This document shows positions 47,767 through 60,731 of a DNA stretch of 64,000 nt, one piece after another (positions within the stretch are counted from its first letter, which is position 1; each line of letters begins with the position of its first letter). Under the pieces are notes generated by a model. That model did no database searches. It saw nothing but the letters and a program-made list of their open reading frames with translations, and was not told the DNA's origin. Source of the stretch: Hydractinia symbiolongicarpus (lineage: Eukaryota > Cnidaria > Hydrozoa > Anthoathecata > Hydractiniidae); contig NC_079877.1 of the NCBI RefSeq assembly GCF_029227915.1, forward strand, positions 15,734,851 through 15,798,850. Reading direction: 5' to 3'. A program made the position numbers and the translations under genes.

Positions 47767-48675
47767 GCCTTACCTTGATTTGGATAAAACCAATTAAAAT
47801 GGATAATATTGTTTTTACATCTTCTTAGAAACAATAAAATAAAACACAGCTCGGCGCGTTATAATTGTACAAATTACTTCAATCTTTCTGTAGAAAAGGT
47901 AGCTTACACAGGAGCTTTCCGTTCCAACTCAAATCTCCAGAAAAAGCACAGCAACAAAAAAGCTTAAAATATACAAGTAAAGTTGATTAGAAACAGGGCT
48001 AGCAATAAATTATTTCAAAATAAGAAAACAGTTGCAATAATATTATTTTTCATTAAAATACAGCTATAATAGTATTAAAAGCAAAATTGACAAATAATTT
48101 ATTTATTCAATGACTAGCTATAATACGAAGAACTAAGGCATATTTCAGGTCTGTAAAATATAGTGTCTAATATGCCGACTACCGTTTCTTGTTCACATTA
48201 TATTCCTCTCTGCGTGTTTCAGTTCGGCGGACGTTTAATTTGGACCAAAAGACGGGGAGAGGAGGGGGGGGGGTTAAAATCCGGGGTTCGAAATCCCCGG
48301 ACCGTTTAATGTTGCCAATTTCGTTCTCTTGTGATTAAACAATTTTTTTAAATTTAAATATGTACAAGCATTTAAAGCGTGAATGGACCGTCCGCGCTCA
48401 AAATTACGTCTTTTTTTAACTTAACGATCAAGCAGTGATATCAGGGGTTTTTTAAAAAACATCATTTAAAACATCATTTTATTGCTATAGTATTCAGTAA
48501 AATTTCTTACTCCGCTTACGCAGTAACAATTGACTATATTTTAAGACTAATATTTAAGTTAACAAACGAGTAAATTATGTCATATAACTGCTGGAATGGA
48601 AATACTATGGTTAAGAGGACAAATGATACAAAACCAGCATGAAGTCGATAATAAGATTATGTTACTTCACTGGTT
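47767..48675. other. no gene; diverged repeat shared with 51.5 kb
   Basis: Parts of 47880-48180 (caggtctgtaaaatatagtg, gagctttccgttccaactca) recur loosely at 51510-51720. A G-rich run with 'ggggttcgaaatccccgg' sits at 48258-48300. No coding signal. Confidence 0.4.
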
Positions 48676-48954
48676 TTGTATCCAGGAAGATGTTTTTTTT
48701 ACCTGTGCAAACAAAGTCACCCTTATTTCTGTTCAATCCACGTGAAATTGGCGCCAAGAAAACAGATCTATTTTTTCAAAAATGTTGATGTCCATGCAAT
48801 TAAACTTGGTACATGCTTAGAGATTTGCAGATGTGAGAGGCCAGAAAGACCATATGCTTGCTTGATTGTTGAGTTAAAAAAAGTAATTGAAGTAAAAAGA
48901 AATAAGCACGGACAGTCCATTTTAACCGAAAAGCAAAGAAATCGGTACAATTGA
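48676..48954 (+). other. open frame, unrecognised
   Basis: 93-codon frame with a better-looking C-terminal half: IYFFKNVDVHAIKLGTCLEI, then ACLIVELKKVIEVKRNKHGQ. It has beta-strand-like alternation but no motif I can assign. It could be an exon scrap of a mobile-element protein. A 13-bp hairpin (gatacaaaaccag / ctggttttgtatc) lies just upstream at 48625-48683. Confidence 0.25.
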
Positions 48955-51900
48955 TTTAAGAAAATAAGTCTGTGGCTTTGCTAAGAAACCTTTAGATAAA
49001 TTAGCGTGTAATTAACTCTTTATTCCAAATGTTGATGAAACTTGACCAGACACATATGCATATTCTACAAAACGATGTAAATAGAATTAACTCCTGGTAT
49101 TATACCATCATTTAATTTATCGTGGCCATTACTCTTTAAAAGATAACAGTTGTTGTCTCTAAAACAAACAGTTAATCAATCATACGACACTTACAGTTAG
49201 CCCTGATACATACACAACAGACAAAATATAGGATTACTTGAAACTTAGTTCTGCGAAAACGGCGAACTGATTCTCTAGCGTAATTTTTTTTTTAAGAAAT
49301 ACAATTTTGCTACACTAGAATTTAATTTCGAGGGGCCATCCAGATTCAGGAAAATTGTAAGAACTAATTAAGCAATTCAAACCACCTGCTCTGGTATATC
49401 TTATAAGAATTTCTAGGGAATGTGACAGGACTACGCGCTTTTTTATGTAAGAACAACTGTATAAGGACAGGACCCAAATATTTTCAGATGAATAGAAACA
49501 AAACTGTTTTTACAACTAACAACCTGAGACTGAAATTTTTTCAGAAAAAAAGAACAAACCAGAATCTAAATTTTCTTGTACTTCTTTTTTAACTATCGTA
49601 AAGTCTCATAAGTGAGAACAAAGTAGGACTGAATTCGGAAGTTGTGTAGGCATTAAAACAACGAAAGAACAAATCAGACGAAAAGGGGTGCAAAAAATTA
49701 TAAAACAAAATTTATCTTCAGGAAATTTTAATTGGGTGGGTTTCGAACATTTCTGAAAGCATTCTAACAGTACAAAACATTTAAAATTAACTTCCATTTT
49801 TTGTAAATAACAAACGTGATTTTGAATCCAATCTCTTAAATCTAAAAATTTACAAAATAATAATGACAACATCATATAAGGTTTAAATTGTTTGTTTAAT
49901 CACGTCTCGTACGTAGTTAAATTACATTCTTGTCTATACATTAAACTTCCAGCCTTCCGGGGTGTACCTACATGGCCTAAAAAAAACAAAAAAAACGTAA
50001 GAACCCATAAGAAAACGACAAAAACTATTTTAAAACATCATCCATGTTACAGGCATCATCACAGAGATATTTTACAAGTTACAACAATCCTTTTTATACA
50101 TGGATGTAAACACACAAGGTCTAGTGTCATTCTAATAAATATCAGTTTGTCTGACTTAATGCAAATAAAACAAGATGCAGGGGCTGCATAAACTATCTCG
50201 CATGTCAATGTCAATTGCACATCACTGCAACAATATATTTTTAATTTATTAACGGGGTCATTTTAAAAAACCTAAAAATTGATTTACAGCAGTTCCTGGC
50301 GTGAGGTATATGATGCATGGCTAAGATTCCTATGAAATCTCTATAATGGAGGAATTAATTAGGATTATTCTTAGAATTTAAAAGTCACAACACAACTTTA
50401 TTTCATTGAGAGGTATCATTTCCCCCAAAAAATTCTTAAAAACTTTTTTAGAATTCACAAGCTGTTAAATCGTCAAATTAAATATATTTACTCAAGGCGT
50501 GATGGCTCAGTTGGCTAACGCGTCGGGACGTGAACGCAGAGGTTGTGGGTTCGGACTCACTCGTTGGTAGTTTTTCTAACAAAAAAAGTAGTATGGGTGG
50601 CAAGTACCATTCTTCTTATAAATTCATTAATAAGTATGTTTGTAGGTTAGATATGTAAAGAAAATGATGAAGCCTGAATTTTTTACCTTTTAGAACAGAG
50701 ATATATATTTTTTTTTCACAGAGATATATATACATTTTTTTTTTTAAATAAATAAATACAATCTAAAAATTGTTACTTCAATACAAAAGCGTTTAACAAA
50801 CATAATAAACAAAATTTTTTTACCTTTTTAAGTATTTTTATATATGTCCAAACTTAATCTCCCAAAAACAATAATTACATTAACCGTCGCCGCCCTTATC
50901 GAACAAATGTTCACTTCACACGTCGTACATAGCTCACTTCTTGAAAAAATTATTGTGAGATTTGAATATTGAATAATTTAACAACATGCAAAAGTAGGTA
51001 AACAAAGTAAAAGTTCTACAAAAAGGCACCGTTTGATAAAATAGTTCAGATTAGGAACATATATCATTAAAAAGACGCTAGTAGCAACAGTACAAATGTT
51101 TTTTAACCACAAATGAGCAAATACCTTAAAGAATGAAGAGGTATATTTTCCCCTGTTAGTTTTGGATTTATTTCCACGATGCAACAAAAAAAGAAGCAAC
51201 TTGAGTTTTGGGAAATATTTAAAAATAGTATAATAAAATTTAAAAAGAAAGAGTTTTGTTAATACTTGTGGATTGAATTTTCTTCTTCTGATAGCTAGAT
51301 GTAGCTATCTAATGATTCCATTGAAGGATGACAGCAAAAAATATATTATCCATAGTGGCCTCAGGCACCAAAAAGTAATTTAGTTATCTAGCTACATCAA
51401 ATCAAGGAAAAAATGTAAAAATAACTTTTAAATAATCCATACCACAAACATGCCAATTCAAGTTGATAATTTGGTACGTTTAAATCTTCTTTTTAATGAC
51501 GCCAAAAATATAACACGTTTTTGCGCATTATAAATGTTCAAAATAATATAGTGTGCCTTCAAAGAAAAGGTACAAGCTTTCCAACTCAAAATATTAAGAG
51601 AAAAAACATGCCAGCTAAGCCATTTATTGTCAGCGCCTGGTATAAACTATGTATTTGCGTTAGGTCTGTAAAATACACGATAATTCAAATTAGCTGATAG
51701 CCGTTTTCTGATTGCTTGAGTGTACTTCCCAGTCTTTCCCTTGGGGCAAACGAAAAATCGAGAGGGGGTAGGTAAGACAGGGGTAGGTGGGTACAAAGCC
51801 AACTTATTGTCATTTTTAGCTGACTTTTATTACATCTGCTCGGTCTGAACTTATTTTTTTTAGTAGAGAGAAAAATAACCTACTCCTTTGTAAGAAAATA

Positions 51901-51980
51901 TCAGTCATATTTCCTTAATCTGATTTTATATGATTTTTTTTCAATCAAAATTTTAGGAATTTCAATAATTCCTTTGGTAT
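48955..51980. other. no gene; scattered repeat fragments
   Basis: A TTAA-element fragment (ctatgaaatctctataatgg to attgagaggtatcatt) lies at 50330-50420 and a tRNA-like segment at 50497-50570. The rest is AT-rich, with a diverged copy of the 47.9-48.2 kb sequence at 51.5-51.75 kb. No protein frame supported. Confidence 0.4.
50497..50570 (+). repeat. tRNA-like sequence (SINE head or tRNA pseudogene)
   Basis: A-box-like 'tggctcagttggctaacgcg' and T-arm 'gtgggttcggactcac' in tRNA order and spacing. The acceptor ends do not pair well, so it is more likely a SINE head or pseudogene than a working tRNA gene. Confidence 0.5.
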
Positions 51981-51984
51981 ACCT

Positions 51985-53830
51985 CGCGTCTAGCAAACAT
52001 GCTCCACAATTTCGCAATAATAACTTTACTGTCCTTCATTACTGCTGTTCTAATGTGGTGATTTTTCGGGAATAAATAGTAGCATAGCACGTAGTTATCT
52101 TCCAAGGATTAGCAATGCTGGACTCAGGTTCGTTGTGATATGAGGCGTGTTTATGTATGTGATTATTGTTTCGTTCAGTGCAGTTTTCTAGTGCTTTCCT
52201 TGTATAAGGGCGTTTCGAAATATTTTCCCAAATATTTTCATAAATGATTCAACATTTCCATTCCTTCGGGGCTATAACGGAGTTATTCGAGCATGTTTGC
52301 TTGTGAAGTAATGTTTTACTCGCGCGCTGTTATCGAAACGTATAGATACCGCGTAACCAAATATATTGAACAAACTTTCGAGTTTGTTGTCAACATTAGT
52401 TTCTGTTCTCAAATTCATTGATTCTACGGACGTGAATCGTGAGATAATTTATTACAAGTAATTTTAAGCCGTTACTTACTGGATCAAAAATATCAATAGA
52501 TATATCGACCCATGGTATATCTGGTAACTCTGAGTTGGCGGTTTGGTGGTTGTTTAATAGGAGTTGCTACTACTTGGCATGTGAGACAGTTTTTGATGCA
52601 GTTTTCTACATCAGCATCCATGCGGTACAAGTAACGTAAGTTCTTAAAAACTGTTTAGTTTTCACGAGCTCTTGATGGCTTTCATGTGCCACTTTTATAG
52701 CAATCTTTTGTAATGTGTGTGGCATGATTACGCGGTTAAATCGAAGAGAATTTCGTTATTTTAAGAAAATTTTGTTCTTAACTTTTCATATTTCTTGCAT
52801 TCGTTTGTAAAAATGACTGTGTGAATAAACTCCGTTAGTACTTGTAGTTCTCGATCTTTTCTAGTTTCGGTTCTCTTCTCTTCCAGGGTCATAGATAGTA
52901 ATGCGGCTGTCTCGCTGATAAAGTTGATGCAATTAGTTATATAGTTGGAGCTTTTCCTTTAACCCTGTTCCTGCTGGGCCTTTTAGGGGGTCCTCAATGC
53001 TGGGGGGGGGGCTGATTGGACCTCCCTCCCCCTGCGTAATTTCTACAATTGTTGTCCGTTGGATTTGAAACTTACCACAAGTGTTGTCCAGGTATTAATA
53101 AACAATTTGGTGAAAAAAATTGATGACGTTATCATTTTTTGGTGATGACGTCATAATATTTGGTGACATATAGAAAAAGAGCACTAACTTTGAATTTTGT
53201 TTATTGTTGTATAATTGCGATGAACTCAGTAACAATAATAATTGAAACACAAAATAATATAACAATATAAACTAAGAAGTGACATAAGCTTTTAAAAACA
53301 TGTAAAAACATTTTATAGGAAAAAAAATTTTTTTTAGAATTTTACTCAACATAAATAAAGTGCTGCCATTGCAACACTTCGGCATAATTCCCAAAAAATT
53401 TTTTGGAAAATAAAGCTAAATAAAAGTTGGGACAAGTCACCAAATTTGAAGGTATAATTATAAACACATAAAAAGTTATTAAAAAAAGTTTTGTCCGCAT
53501 AAAAACTGAATTTTTTTTATAATAGTCTCAGCGGTTTGGTTACTTTCGAATAATTTTCCATAAACTGCAATAGATAGGTGCAGATACCGAGAAATGCCAC
53601 AACTCTTTCTGGGTTTGGTGATACACTAAATTCGCTAACGATTACTTCGTAAAAGGGTAATTCTTGTTTTCCTATTATGCACTTTTTAGTATTAATTTAA
53701 ACCCGAGTTCTAAATGTTTGCTAAATAATTTTTCTAAATGTCTTTTGTGGTCAGTCATGTCTTTTAAAGAAACAAGTGTGTCATCGGCTATGCAGCCTTA
53801 TACTGGGAAGTTTCCAACTTTAGATTGTAG
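51985..53830 (-). pseudogene. Ty3/Gypsy pol relic
   Basis: Read leftwards. RT pieces at 53830-53500: IADDTLVSLKDMTDHKRHLE (YxDD strand worn to IADD), KLFSKHLELGFKL, then FSVSPNPERVVAFLGICTYL. An insertion follows (about 52.96-53.49 kb). Integrase at 52860-51985: VIMPHTLQKIAIKVAHESHQ, MDADVENCIKNCLTCQVVAT (zinc-binding arm), then core residues near RRNGNVESFMKIFGKIFRNA with the catalytic Glu helix, and TTNLSPALLILGR. Frames are broken repeatedly. Its RT and integrase are too worn for me to relate it to the 26-31 kb element. Confidence 0.75.
52960..53490. mobile_element. possible TTAA-type insertion inside Gypsy relic
   Basis: Begins with ttaaccctgttcctgctggg and a G-rich stretch, similar in style to the TTAA element ends at 44583 and 47766. 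It separates the RT and integrase parts of the Gypsy relic. The other end could not be fixed. Confidence 0.35.
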
Positions 53831-55255
53831 ACAATGCTAAATTATATTGCTCGCGTCGCTTATAAGCAGATATTCAGCTTGCGATATCAACAAAGCGAGA
53901 CTTAACCGCGCTTAATTTTCAGTTTTATCATTCACACTTGGAAGGGAATAGGATGACAAAAAAAAATCATTTTGTTTAACACAAACAGCAATTTTTCAAA
54001 CTCTAACAGACTAACACTTCAACAATTTTCTTGTTGTTATGAAACATTCGCGCTTCAGTTATTTGCAGCTCTCCATCTGATTGCTTATTTGTGTGTACTA
54101 CTATTGAGAACAATAAAAGAAGGAGTGCGATATAATAACATTTGATAACATTTTTAATTAATTAATTTTAACTCTCTATCTGATTGACTTGCATGTAATT
54201 TTATAAAGGAACTATTTATATAAACAAAATATTGTGCCGGAGAAACTGTCGAATATCTTGAGCAGAAATTCGATATCGGATATTTGCTGAGATATTCGAC
54301 TCTTGGCTAACGACTGCACGAATATCCAAAAATATTCTGTCAGATGCTCCCGCCTGAGGTGCATGATAATACTGTATATTAATCGTTTAAATCGAAATAT
54401 GCCGTTGTGTGTTATAAAGTTTGTAATTTTTCTCGAGGTTTCCGGATAGTGTTATTTGCGTGTATGCATCTTTAGATCAATTATTGAAAATATTTTGGCT
54501 TCTTCAGTTTCTTAGTTCGGTCGTTTATGGTTGGGAAATTTTTCGTATATTATTGCGCGGTTAATTTCTCTGGCATTTGGGTTACAACCACATTGGATAT
54601 CCATTCTTTAGAGGCTGTTCATATGATGATATAACTTTTACTTTCTGTTCATATGGCATGGGCGAGAAAACTTCTCTTCGGGTAGAAAAATACCATGTGA
54701 TAAGTTTCTATTGTTTATTTTGATAAGAATCTATTGTTGTATAAATTATGCCGAATCGACATCAATTTATCTCGCCTGCCGAGGAAACTTCTGTTCATAT
54801 GGAAAAATGCATTACTTGCCTTCCGAGATCTCGATCATGCGCACCCATCTCGGTAGGCGGGTAAATTTTTTTTCTCACATGAACGCAACTAGATTTTGTT
54901 AAAAGTTTGTTAACAACCCGAGATCTCTACTTGATATCATGCTGAAACATTTACCCGGTTCCCGAGGAAATATTTCCCATATGAAGCGAGTTTACACTTT
55001 CGATTACTTCATCAGCTTTGAGTTGTCTAAGTTTGTTAATGATGTTTTTGCGCAATGAGAAAGGTTGTTTTGTACTAATTTTTTGTCATACGGTGGTAGT
55101 AACACGAAGAAGTGATAGTTCCGCGGCCGCTGTCAGTTATATTAAATTTTTCCGAGACCACATACACCCGCTTCACTGTAAAATTTTTGTTGTTTTCAAA
55201 TAGTGTTTCGAAGTAGCCAATCATGCTCAAAGCCATATGCAAAAATGCGCCTATG
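53831..55255. other. no gene; palindromic MITE-like sequence
   Basis: At 54640-54995, alternating 'ttcatatgg', 'cgaggaaactt', 'ccgagatctcg' and 'ttcccatatgaa' phrases appear on both strands, suggesting a worn palindromic MITE. No gene elsewhere in the stretch. Confidence 0.35.
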
Positions 55256-55532
55256 CAGTGCCGTAACCACGAATTTCGTTTTTTTTGGGGGGGGCAGCCT
55301 AGTTTCAGTGTCTAAGGAGGCCCAACCATGGTTGGGGCCGACGGGCCAAGAAAATTTTTGAATTTTGAGTGCGCTAGATTGGCCTTTTTGAGAGTACTTT
55401 TTAAAGAAATTTAATCACTAGAAATCACGAAAATAAAGGAAAATACAGACAATTGCTCCAGTTTTCTGAGTTTTTTTTTTAAATCAGGGAATAAACGTTT
55501 ACATAAATTTCATGAACAAAAGACTAAAAATG

Positions 55533-57814
55533 TTATCTATTGTAATAGCCAAAAGTGTCTATTCTGCTTTGGTGTTTATCGATAAATTCATCTCCTATTT
55601 GAGTTAAATCCATTTTGTCAACGAAATCAGTATGAATATGGAGGACCATCAAATTGTTCAAACGTAAATTCGTGGTTGTTGATCTAAGGTACGTTTTGAC
55701 TCGTTTCAAAGCAGAAAATGATCTTTCGCTGATGGCGTTTGTGGACGGCATTACCAACAACAATTTCGCTATTTTGACAACTTCACTTAGAAGAGTTCTT
55801 TGAGATTGATCAAAACTTTCTAACAGCTTGATTAGATCGGTTACTTTGAATTTCTCTTTGTCGTAACCAAGGTTGGATGCGATGACTGGGAGTAGCGGTA
55901 TTTGGACTTTAGCAAGTGACTCGTTGATATCTCCTTCGTAGAAACGACAAACTGCTTTTAGATGACTTTCCCATTCCTGACAAGTGATCGATTTTAAAAG
56001 AACTTCCTGTAAATTGACGTATGTCTTGTAATCAGGTTAATCGAATCTTTGTTGGATGTAGTTAATAACTAGATCGAAAGTTTCAAAGTAAACGTGGCGA
56101 TAGTGATCTTTGGCAGTGTCATGAAAATGATATGTTCCAGGAGGGCCATCTGATACTTTGTTAAAATAATCTGGCATCTTTCTTTTTCGTGGGAGTTTAG
56201 GATCAGATACTCCGAGTTGTGATTTCCAGACAAGAACTCGCTCCCAAAATAGCTCAAACAATTCGTTGCTTCTGATCTTCTCTAACCCAGCTAAGACTTC
56301 CGACACCCGTTGCTGTCCCTCTACTGCCGAAATATCTCCTTGGAGAGACCTGCTAAGATTATCTGTATGTTTCAATAGGGTTTCACCAAGACAACAGCAG
56401 AAGACAAAATTAAAACTAGACATAACAGTCATTACTCCGTTGATTCTCGCTCTCATATCTGGAAGCTTAACATTCGATAATGACCATGTCCAAAGCTCCA
56501 TTAATTCCTTATGGTTTTCAAGAAAGGATTCAAGAACCTCACCTCGCACAGTCCATCGTGTAGGAGAAAACTCATGGACCGACTTGGATTCATTTCCTGT
56601 TGCTTCTCTGATATTCTTTAATTGTGTGTCTCTCTTTGGCGATTTTTTGACAAGTTTACATATTTCATAGGCAGTTCCAAACGCTTCTTTAAGTTCAGGG
56701 ATTTCTTTTATCACATCGCCAACAGCTAAATTCAAAGCATGTCCGTAACAGTGTGTGTACAAACATTTTTCATTCAACGATTTGATTTGGGTAGCAACTC
56801 CAGATCTGTGACCAGCCATGGATGCAGCTCCATCATAACATTGGCCGCGAGCATTTTCTAATTTCAAGTTCATTCGTAAAGAATATCTTTGATTATAAAA
56901 ACGATTTGGTCAGCACTAGTATCAGGTAGTGGATGGAGGCCAATGAACTCCTCGTGAGCCTGTAATTCATCATCAACCCACCGAATGCAAATGACAAGTT
57001 GTTCCGTATTTGAGACATCCCCTGTTTCATCTGCAAGGATTGTGAAAATCTCAGCTGACTGAATATTTTTTGCAATGTCACGTAAAATACTAAGTGCTTC
57101 GATTCGCAGCATTTCGTTTTGAATAGCCGGTGACGTGTAGTTTTGCTTTTTTGCAAGCCATGCACTCAGTTCCTTATCATCTTCACATCGGAGTAAAAGT
57201 AACTGGTGGAAGTTCGAATTCAACTCGCTGTGTGTTTCCTCATCCCAATTGCCTCGAAACGGAAGTGATTGTCGCCCTAGATATCGAACGCTTTGCAACA
57301 GTTTTAACAGCATTCGTCTATTCCTTTCCTTTGTGGCTGCAAGATTATCTACCATGATTTCACCAATGTCCTTTGATGTACCTGGCGCAGTAATCAGTCT
57401 TTCAGTGGCTTCTTTATGGGAGTCGCTACATTCGTGTTTAGAAAATCCTCTTCCAGATTCAAGCGCCTTTTTCCAATTTCGGTAGCCGGTTTCAGTAAAA
57501 ACTGTCTCTGCTTTTGTTGCAGAAATCATGCTTTTTCTAAGAGCACTGAGACAAGTAAAGCAGAAAGCAGCGTCTTTATTTTGGTCGTAATGTAACCAGA
57601 GGAACTTGTCAAACCATGTTGGGTTAAACAATCTTTGTTTCGAATCTTTACCAAACGTTGTTTTTGGAAAACTCAAAGAACGAGGTTGGTTCGGTTTAGA
57701 TGGATCACTCGTTGTTTCCTTAAAATTATTCTCCGGGTTTGTTGGTGCTGTCGTTGTAGGTGTCGTCGTTGTAGGTGTTGTTGTTGCTTCTTCGTTTGTT
57801 CGTCTGAAAAGCAA
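55533..57814 (-). pseudogene. hAT transposase (TTF-type zinc finger), two lesions
   Basis: The frame begins after an acceptor-like ttttcag (about 57805) with a Thr/Pro-rich N-terminus (EEATTTPTTTTPTTTAP). A TTF-type zinc finger follows (WFDKFLWLHYDQNKDAAFCF, TCLSALRKS, later GFSKHECSDSHKEA). The hAT RNase H-like core has FTILADETGDVSNTEQLVIC (first Asp), then GQCYDGAASMAGHRSGVATQ and CYGHALNLAVGDVIKE (second Asp region, domain entry). The C-terminal hAT dimerisation segment is MPSTNAISERSFSALKRVKT with the Glu-containing SERSFS motif. Two defects are seen: a one-base frame change near 56872 (ILYE stop, overlapping MNLKLENARG) and a single TAA at 56039-56037 after QQRFD, beyond which the same frame stays open to 55533. 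It would need a third-party transposase. Confidence 0.85.
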
Positions 57815-58079
57815 AACAAGTGTAAAGGTTGCTTGGATAACAGTTATGGGATGAATTAAAAAGCAGTGGTGGGGTTAACGAAGTATTTAAATATTTATTT
57901 ATTAATAAGTCACTTTCTTTTCAGGTCTAATGAGCCATTTTGTTAAATCACTTGTTTTCTTCGGCATTTTCACTCTGTTTCAAATTAGTCCGTTACTTTG
58001 TTAATTCTATATTCTTACATGTTTTTTTTTTTTTTTTTTTTTTTTTTTAAGTCAGTCCAACTCGTTCTCGTCTTCTCAC

Positions 58080-58190
58080 AACACTATTTTCAGAATGTAG
58101 TTTCCATCCAATTTCATCATCATTTCCATGCAGCAAACACTATCAGAATGTAGTTTCCATCCAATTTCATCATCATTTCCATGCAGCAAG
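58080..58190. repeat. 57-bp tandem duplication
   Basis: Two copies of 'tcagaatgtagtttccatcc' plus 'aatttcatcatcatttccat' follow each other without a gap inside the hAT 5' non-coding region. Confidence 0.85.
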
Positions 58191-58391
58191 TATTAGAGTT
58201 ACGCGTTTTAAATAAATAAAAGAGTGGAAATCGGTTATAAATCATTCTCAATAAGTGTTTAGTTTGTTTATATATAACAAATGGTCTTTAGACATAAGAC
58301 AAAACGTTTTTCTTAACTTGTCATAACCATCTTTAAAAAAATTATTGGGGGGGCCCGGGCCCCCCTGGCCCCCCCGGTGGTTACGACACTG

Positions 58392-60570
58392 GCTTATGTA
58401 TCGGTTTTTACGCTGTTCTTTTCTTTACTAAAGCACGAATACGTGTTCCTATCTATTATGTTATTCGGGCTACCGCTGTCGGAATTTTGGTTGAATTAAA
58501 GAGACAGAAAACCGTCCGTTAACGCCAAGCTGAGTGCTTAGTACAGGTAAAAGATTTCACACCTTTTTCAAAATAAAAGGTTAATCGCACCTTCAGTTTA
58601 ATGAAAACACAGGAAATACTTTACGACGTCCAGCTAAAATAATCACAACAAAATTTTATTTGTAAATTAATTTTATATGACAGAAATAGAAGATGTAGTT
58701 GCCTTATTGCATCCAGCATTATAATAATCATTAGGAAGTTTGTTGTAGCCAAATTGCATTTAGCTACTTTCAACTTTAGCCGGAGGTAGCGAAGAAGCTA
58801 TCTAGACAGCCACTGCTCCAACATATATATAAATATTGATATAATAAACCAAATAAAAATTTTGAAAAATAGAAAAAAATAAGGTTAACTGTACTGAAAA
58901 AGGTCCAAGTCAGACCTACAAACTTGGCACCATCACTTGAAAAAATGGCCTTCGTAGCATGTTTCCGGGTTTTTTTCAGGTTCTTTCGTGATTCTGAAAT
59001 TAAGCAGCGAGCAACCAAAATAAAATCGGACTCTGCGGGAATTTTCCAAAAAAAAGCTGAAGCGCAACTCTTTTGAACAGAAAACGGCTATTAATAAAGA
59101 GACTAGACGAGAGCCCCGAAGTGAAATAGGAGCTGCAAACTGTGTCACACATGGAGCGCTTCAGTAAAAGTATGCAGTTTGTCATAAATTGAGTATACGC
59201 ACACAACAAATTAGGGTTTAAAAAAGGGTTATCGCCACTTCGGTTTCAATAAATATACAAAAATTAGCCCGTTGTGATACCCAGGTTGAGCGTTTACACC
59301 ATTTTTCATATCTAAAAAGGAGGAGCACTTACGCTTTTCCAAAGAACTTTAATCACAACCTCCATTTAAATAAAAACGCAGGAAACAGTCTGTCGTTAAC
59401 ATTGAACGCTTAATACAGCGTACATTGCACACCTGGCCCAACACTAAACAATCACTCAGCAGTTTTAATTTGCAGAATAATTTTTCATAACAGAAATGTG
59501 TAGCTACCTCTAACTGCATGTAGCACAAGTTATTAACTAATAGTTTTGTTTTTGCCAAACAAAACTTTTCAACTTTTAATTTTTAGGACTTTAAGAGCTA
59601 CCTATATAGCAACAATCCTAATATAAAAATAAGAAATGCTGGTTTAGGATAAAATTCTCAAACTGAAAAAAAAACATAAGAGCAATAAAGCCAGCTATAT
59701 CTAACTATCTTGTTTTAGGATGCTCCTTCAACATCTACCTTTGTAACCAAAATCTTACGATTAGCGGATTAAGAGTTAAATGTGCCTTAGAAGCCTGATA
59801 TAATTACCTAAATATGTAAAAACACACAGAAAACAAATATTACTAAAATTAAAAGCTTCTTGAAGCCAAAAAGGTCAAACAAACCTAGAAACCTGACACT
59901 AAACACGACCACCTCTAAAGTCAAACTGGCCTTCGTTGCTCAGAGTCACATTCCTTGTCAGCATGTCGAGGTCGCGAAAATCTCGGACTGGTTTTTCAAA
60001 ATAACTAGGCGCCATGATTGATTGATGCACCCGGGAGATCAAAACAAAGGTAGTTAAAATATATCGCACTTGGGTATTTTGTGCGCATTTTAAAAATATA
60101 GCCATTATTACAGAGGCTATAGCGCGTGGATAATTCCACGGGGTAGCCCGTTCTTTCTTAATGCAAATCGTGTTTCTCGCTACTTGTAATACGATTTTGC
60201 GCATAGGAAGACAGACAACAGCAGGTATATTTACCGCAATTTACCCTCCCTTCCTTGCAGAGTATGTTTACAAAGTTCATATATTACAAATCCGAAAAGA
60301 TTTGCGGGAAACTCAATAGTAGCTAGAGGCACCAACTTAACATGTCGGCAATAATATCCGAAAAGATGTGAGAAAACAAGTCAAAAAAGTATTAAGTCAG
60401 GAGGATTAAATAGTATTAATCAAAAATCTGCTCTATAAATTGCAGATATTCTGGTCGGCAAAAAACTAATTTATCGTATGGTTAGAGTTTTCCACGCTCT
60501 GTGAATGGCCAATCTATAGGAAATATATGCTATATTATTACTTTTCACCAAAACACGTGTACAATTGTTA
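58392..60570. other. no gene; diverged internal duplication
   Basis: Segment 58490-59100 resembles 59340-59960 loosely: 'gaaaacacaggaaatacttt' against 'aaaaacgcaggaaacagtct', and 'aatggccttcgtagcatg' against 'actggccttcgttgctcag'. This suggests an old tandem duplication of about 0.8-1 kb. Open frames here are not conserved between the two copies. Confidence 0.4.
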
Positions 60571-60584
60571 CTTATTTTTCAATT

Positions 60585-60731
60585 CTATAGTGCAAAAAGC
60601 TGATATGAAAATAATACGTCGTATAAGTCGTCTGTCTGTCACGTAAAATGTTAACCGCATTAGCGAGACCCACAAAATGCGGTAAATAATCAACGACGAA
60701 CCCGTGGATGTATCCACGGGCTACCAACTGG
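60585..60731 (+). mobile_element. short Helitron-like element
   Basis: The 3' end has hairpin cccgtggatgtatccacggg, a short spacer and CTGG at 60728-60731, followed by T. Upstream, 'aataatacg' and 'gtctgtctgtcacg' resemble the 5' part of the Helitron at 1881. The 5' TC was not fixed; the total is about 150 bp. Confidence 0.6.

Larger units (their letters stand above)
55256..58391. mobile_element. hAT transposon (3.1 kb)
   Basis: Ends CAGTGCCGTAACCAC (55256) and GTGGTTACGACACTG (58391) are inverted repeats of the hAT type. Flanks gcctatg and gcttatg are a near-matching target duplication. G/C-rich runs lie just inside both ends. It contains one minus-strand transposase, a poly-T run (58022-58049) and a roughly 57-bp tandem duplication at 58080-58190. 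Confidence 0.8.

Noticed and set aside
48258-48300. T-arm-like 'ggggttcgaaatccccgg' as a tRNA
   Set aside because: No A box or acceptor pairing; the G-run context suggests an element end.
50497-50570. Working tRNA gene
   Set aside because: A and B boxes are present but the acceptor stem does not pair, so it is listed as tRNA-like only.
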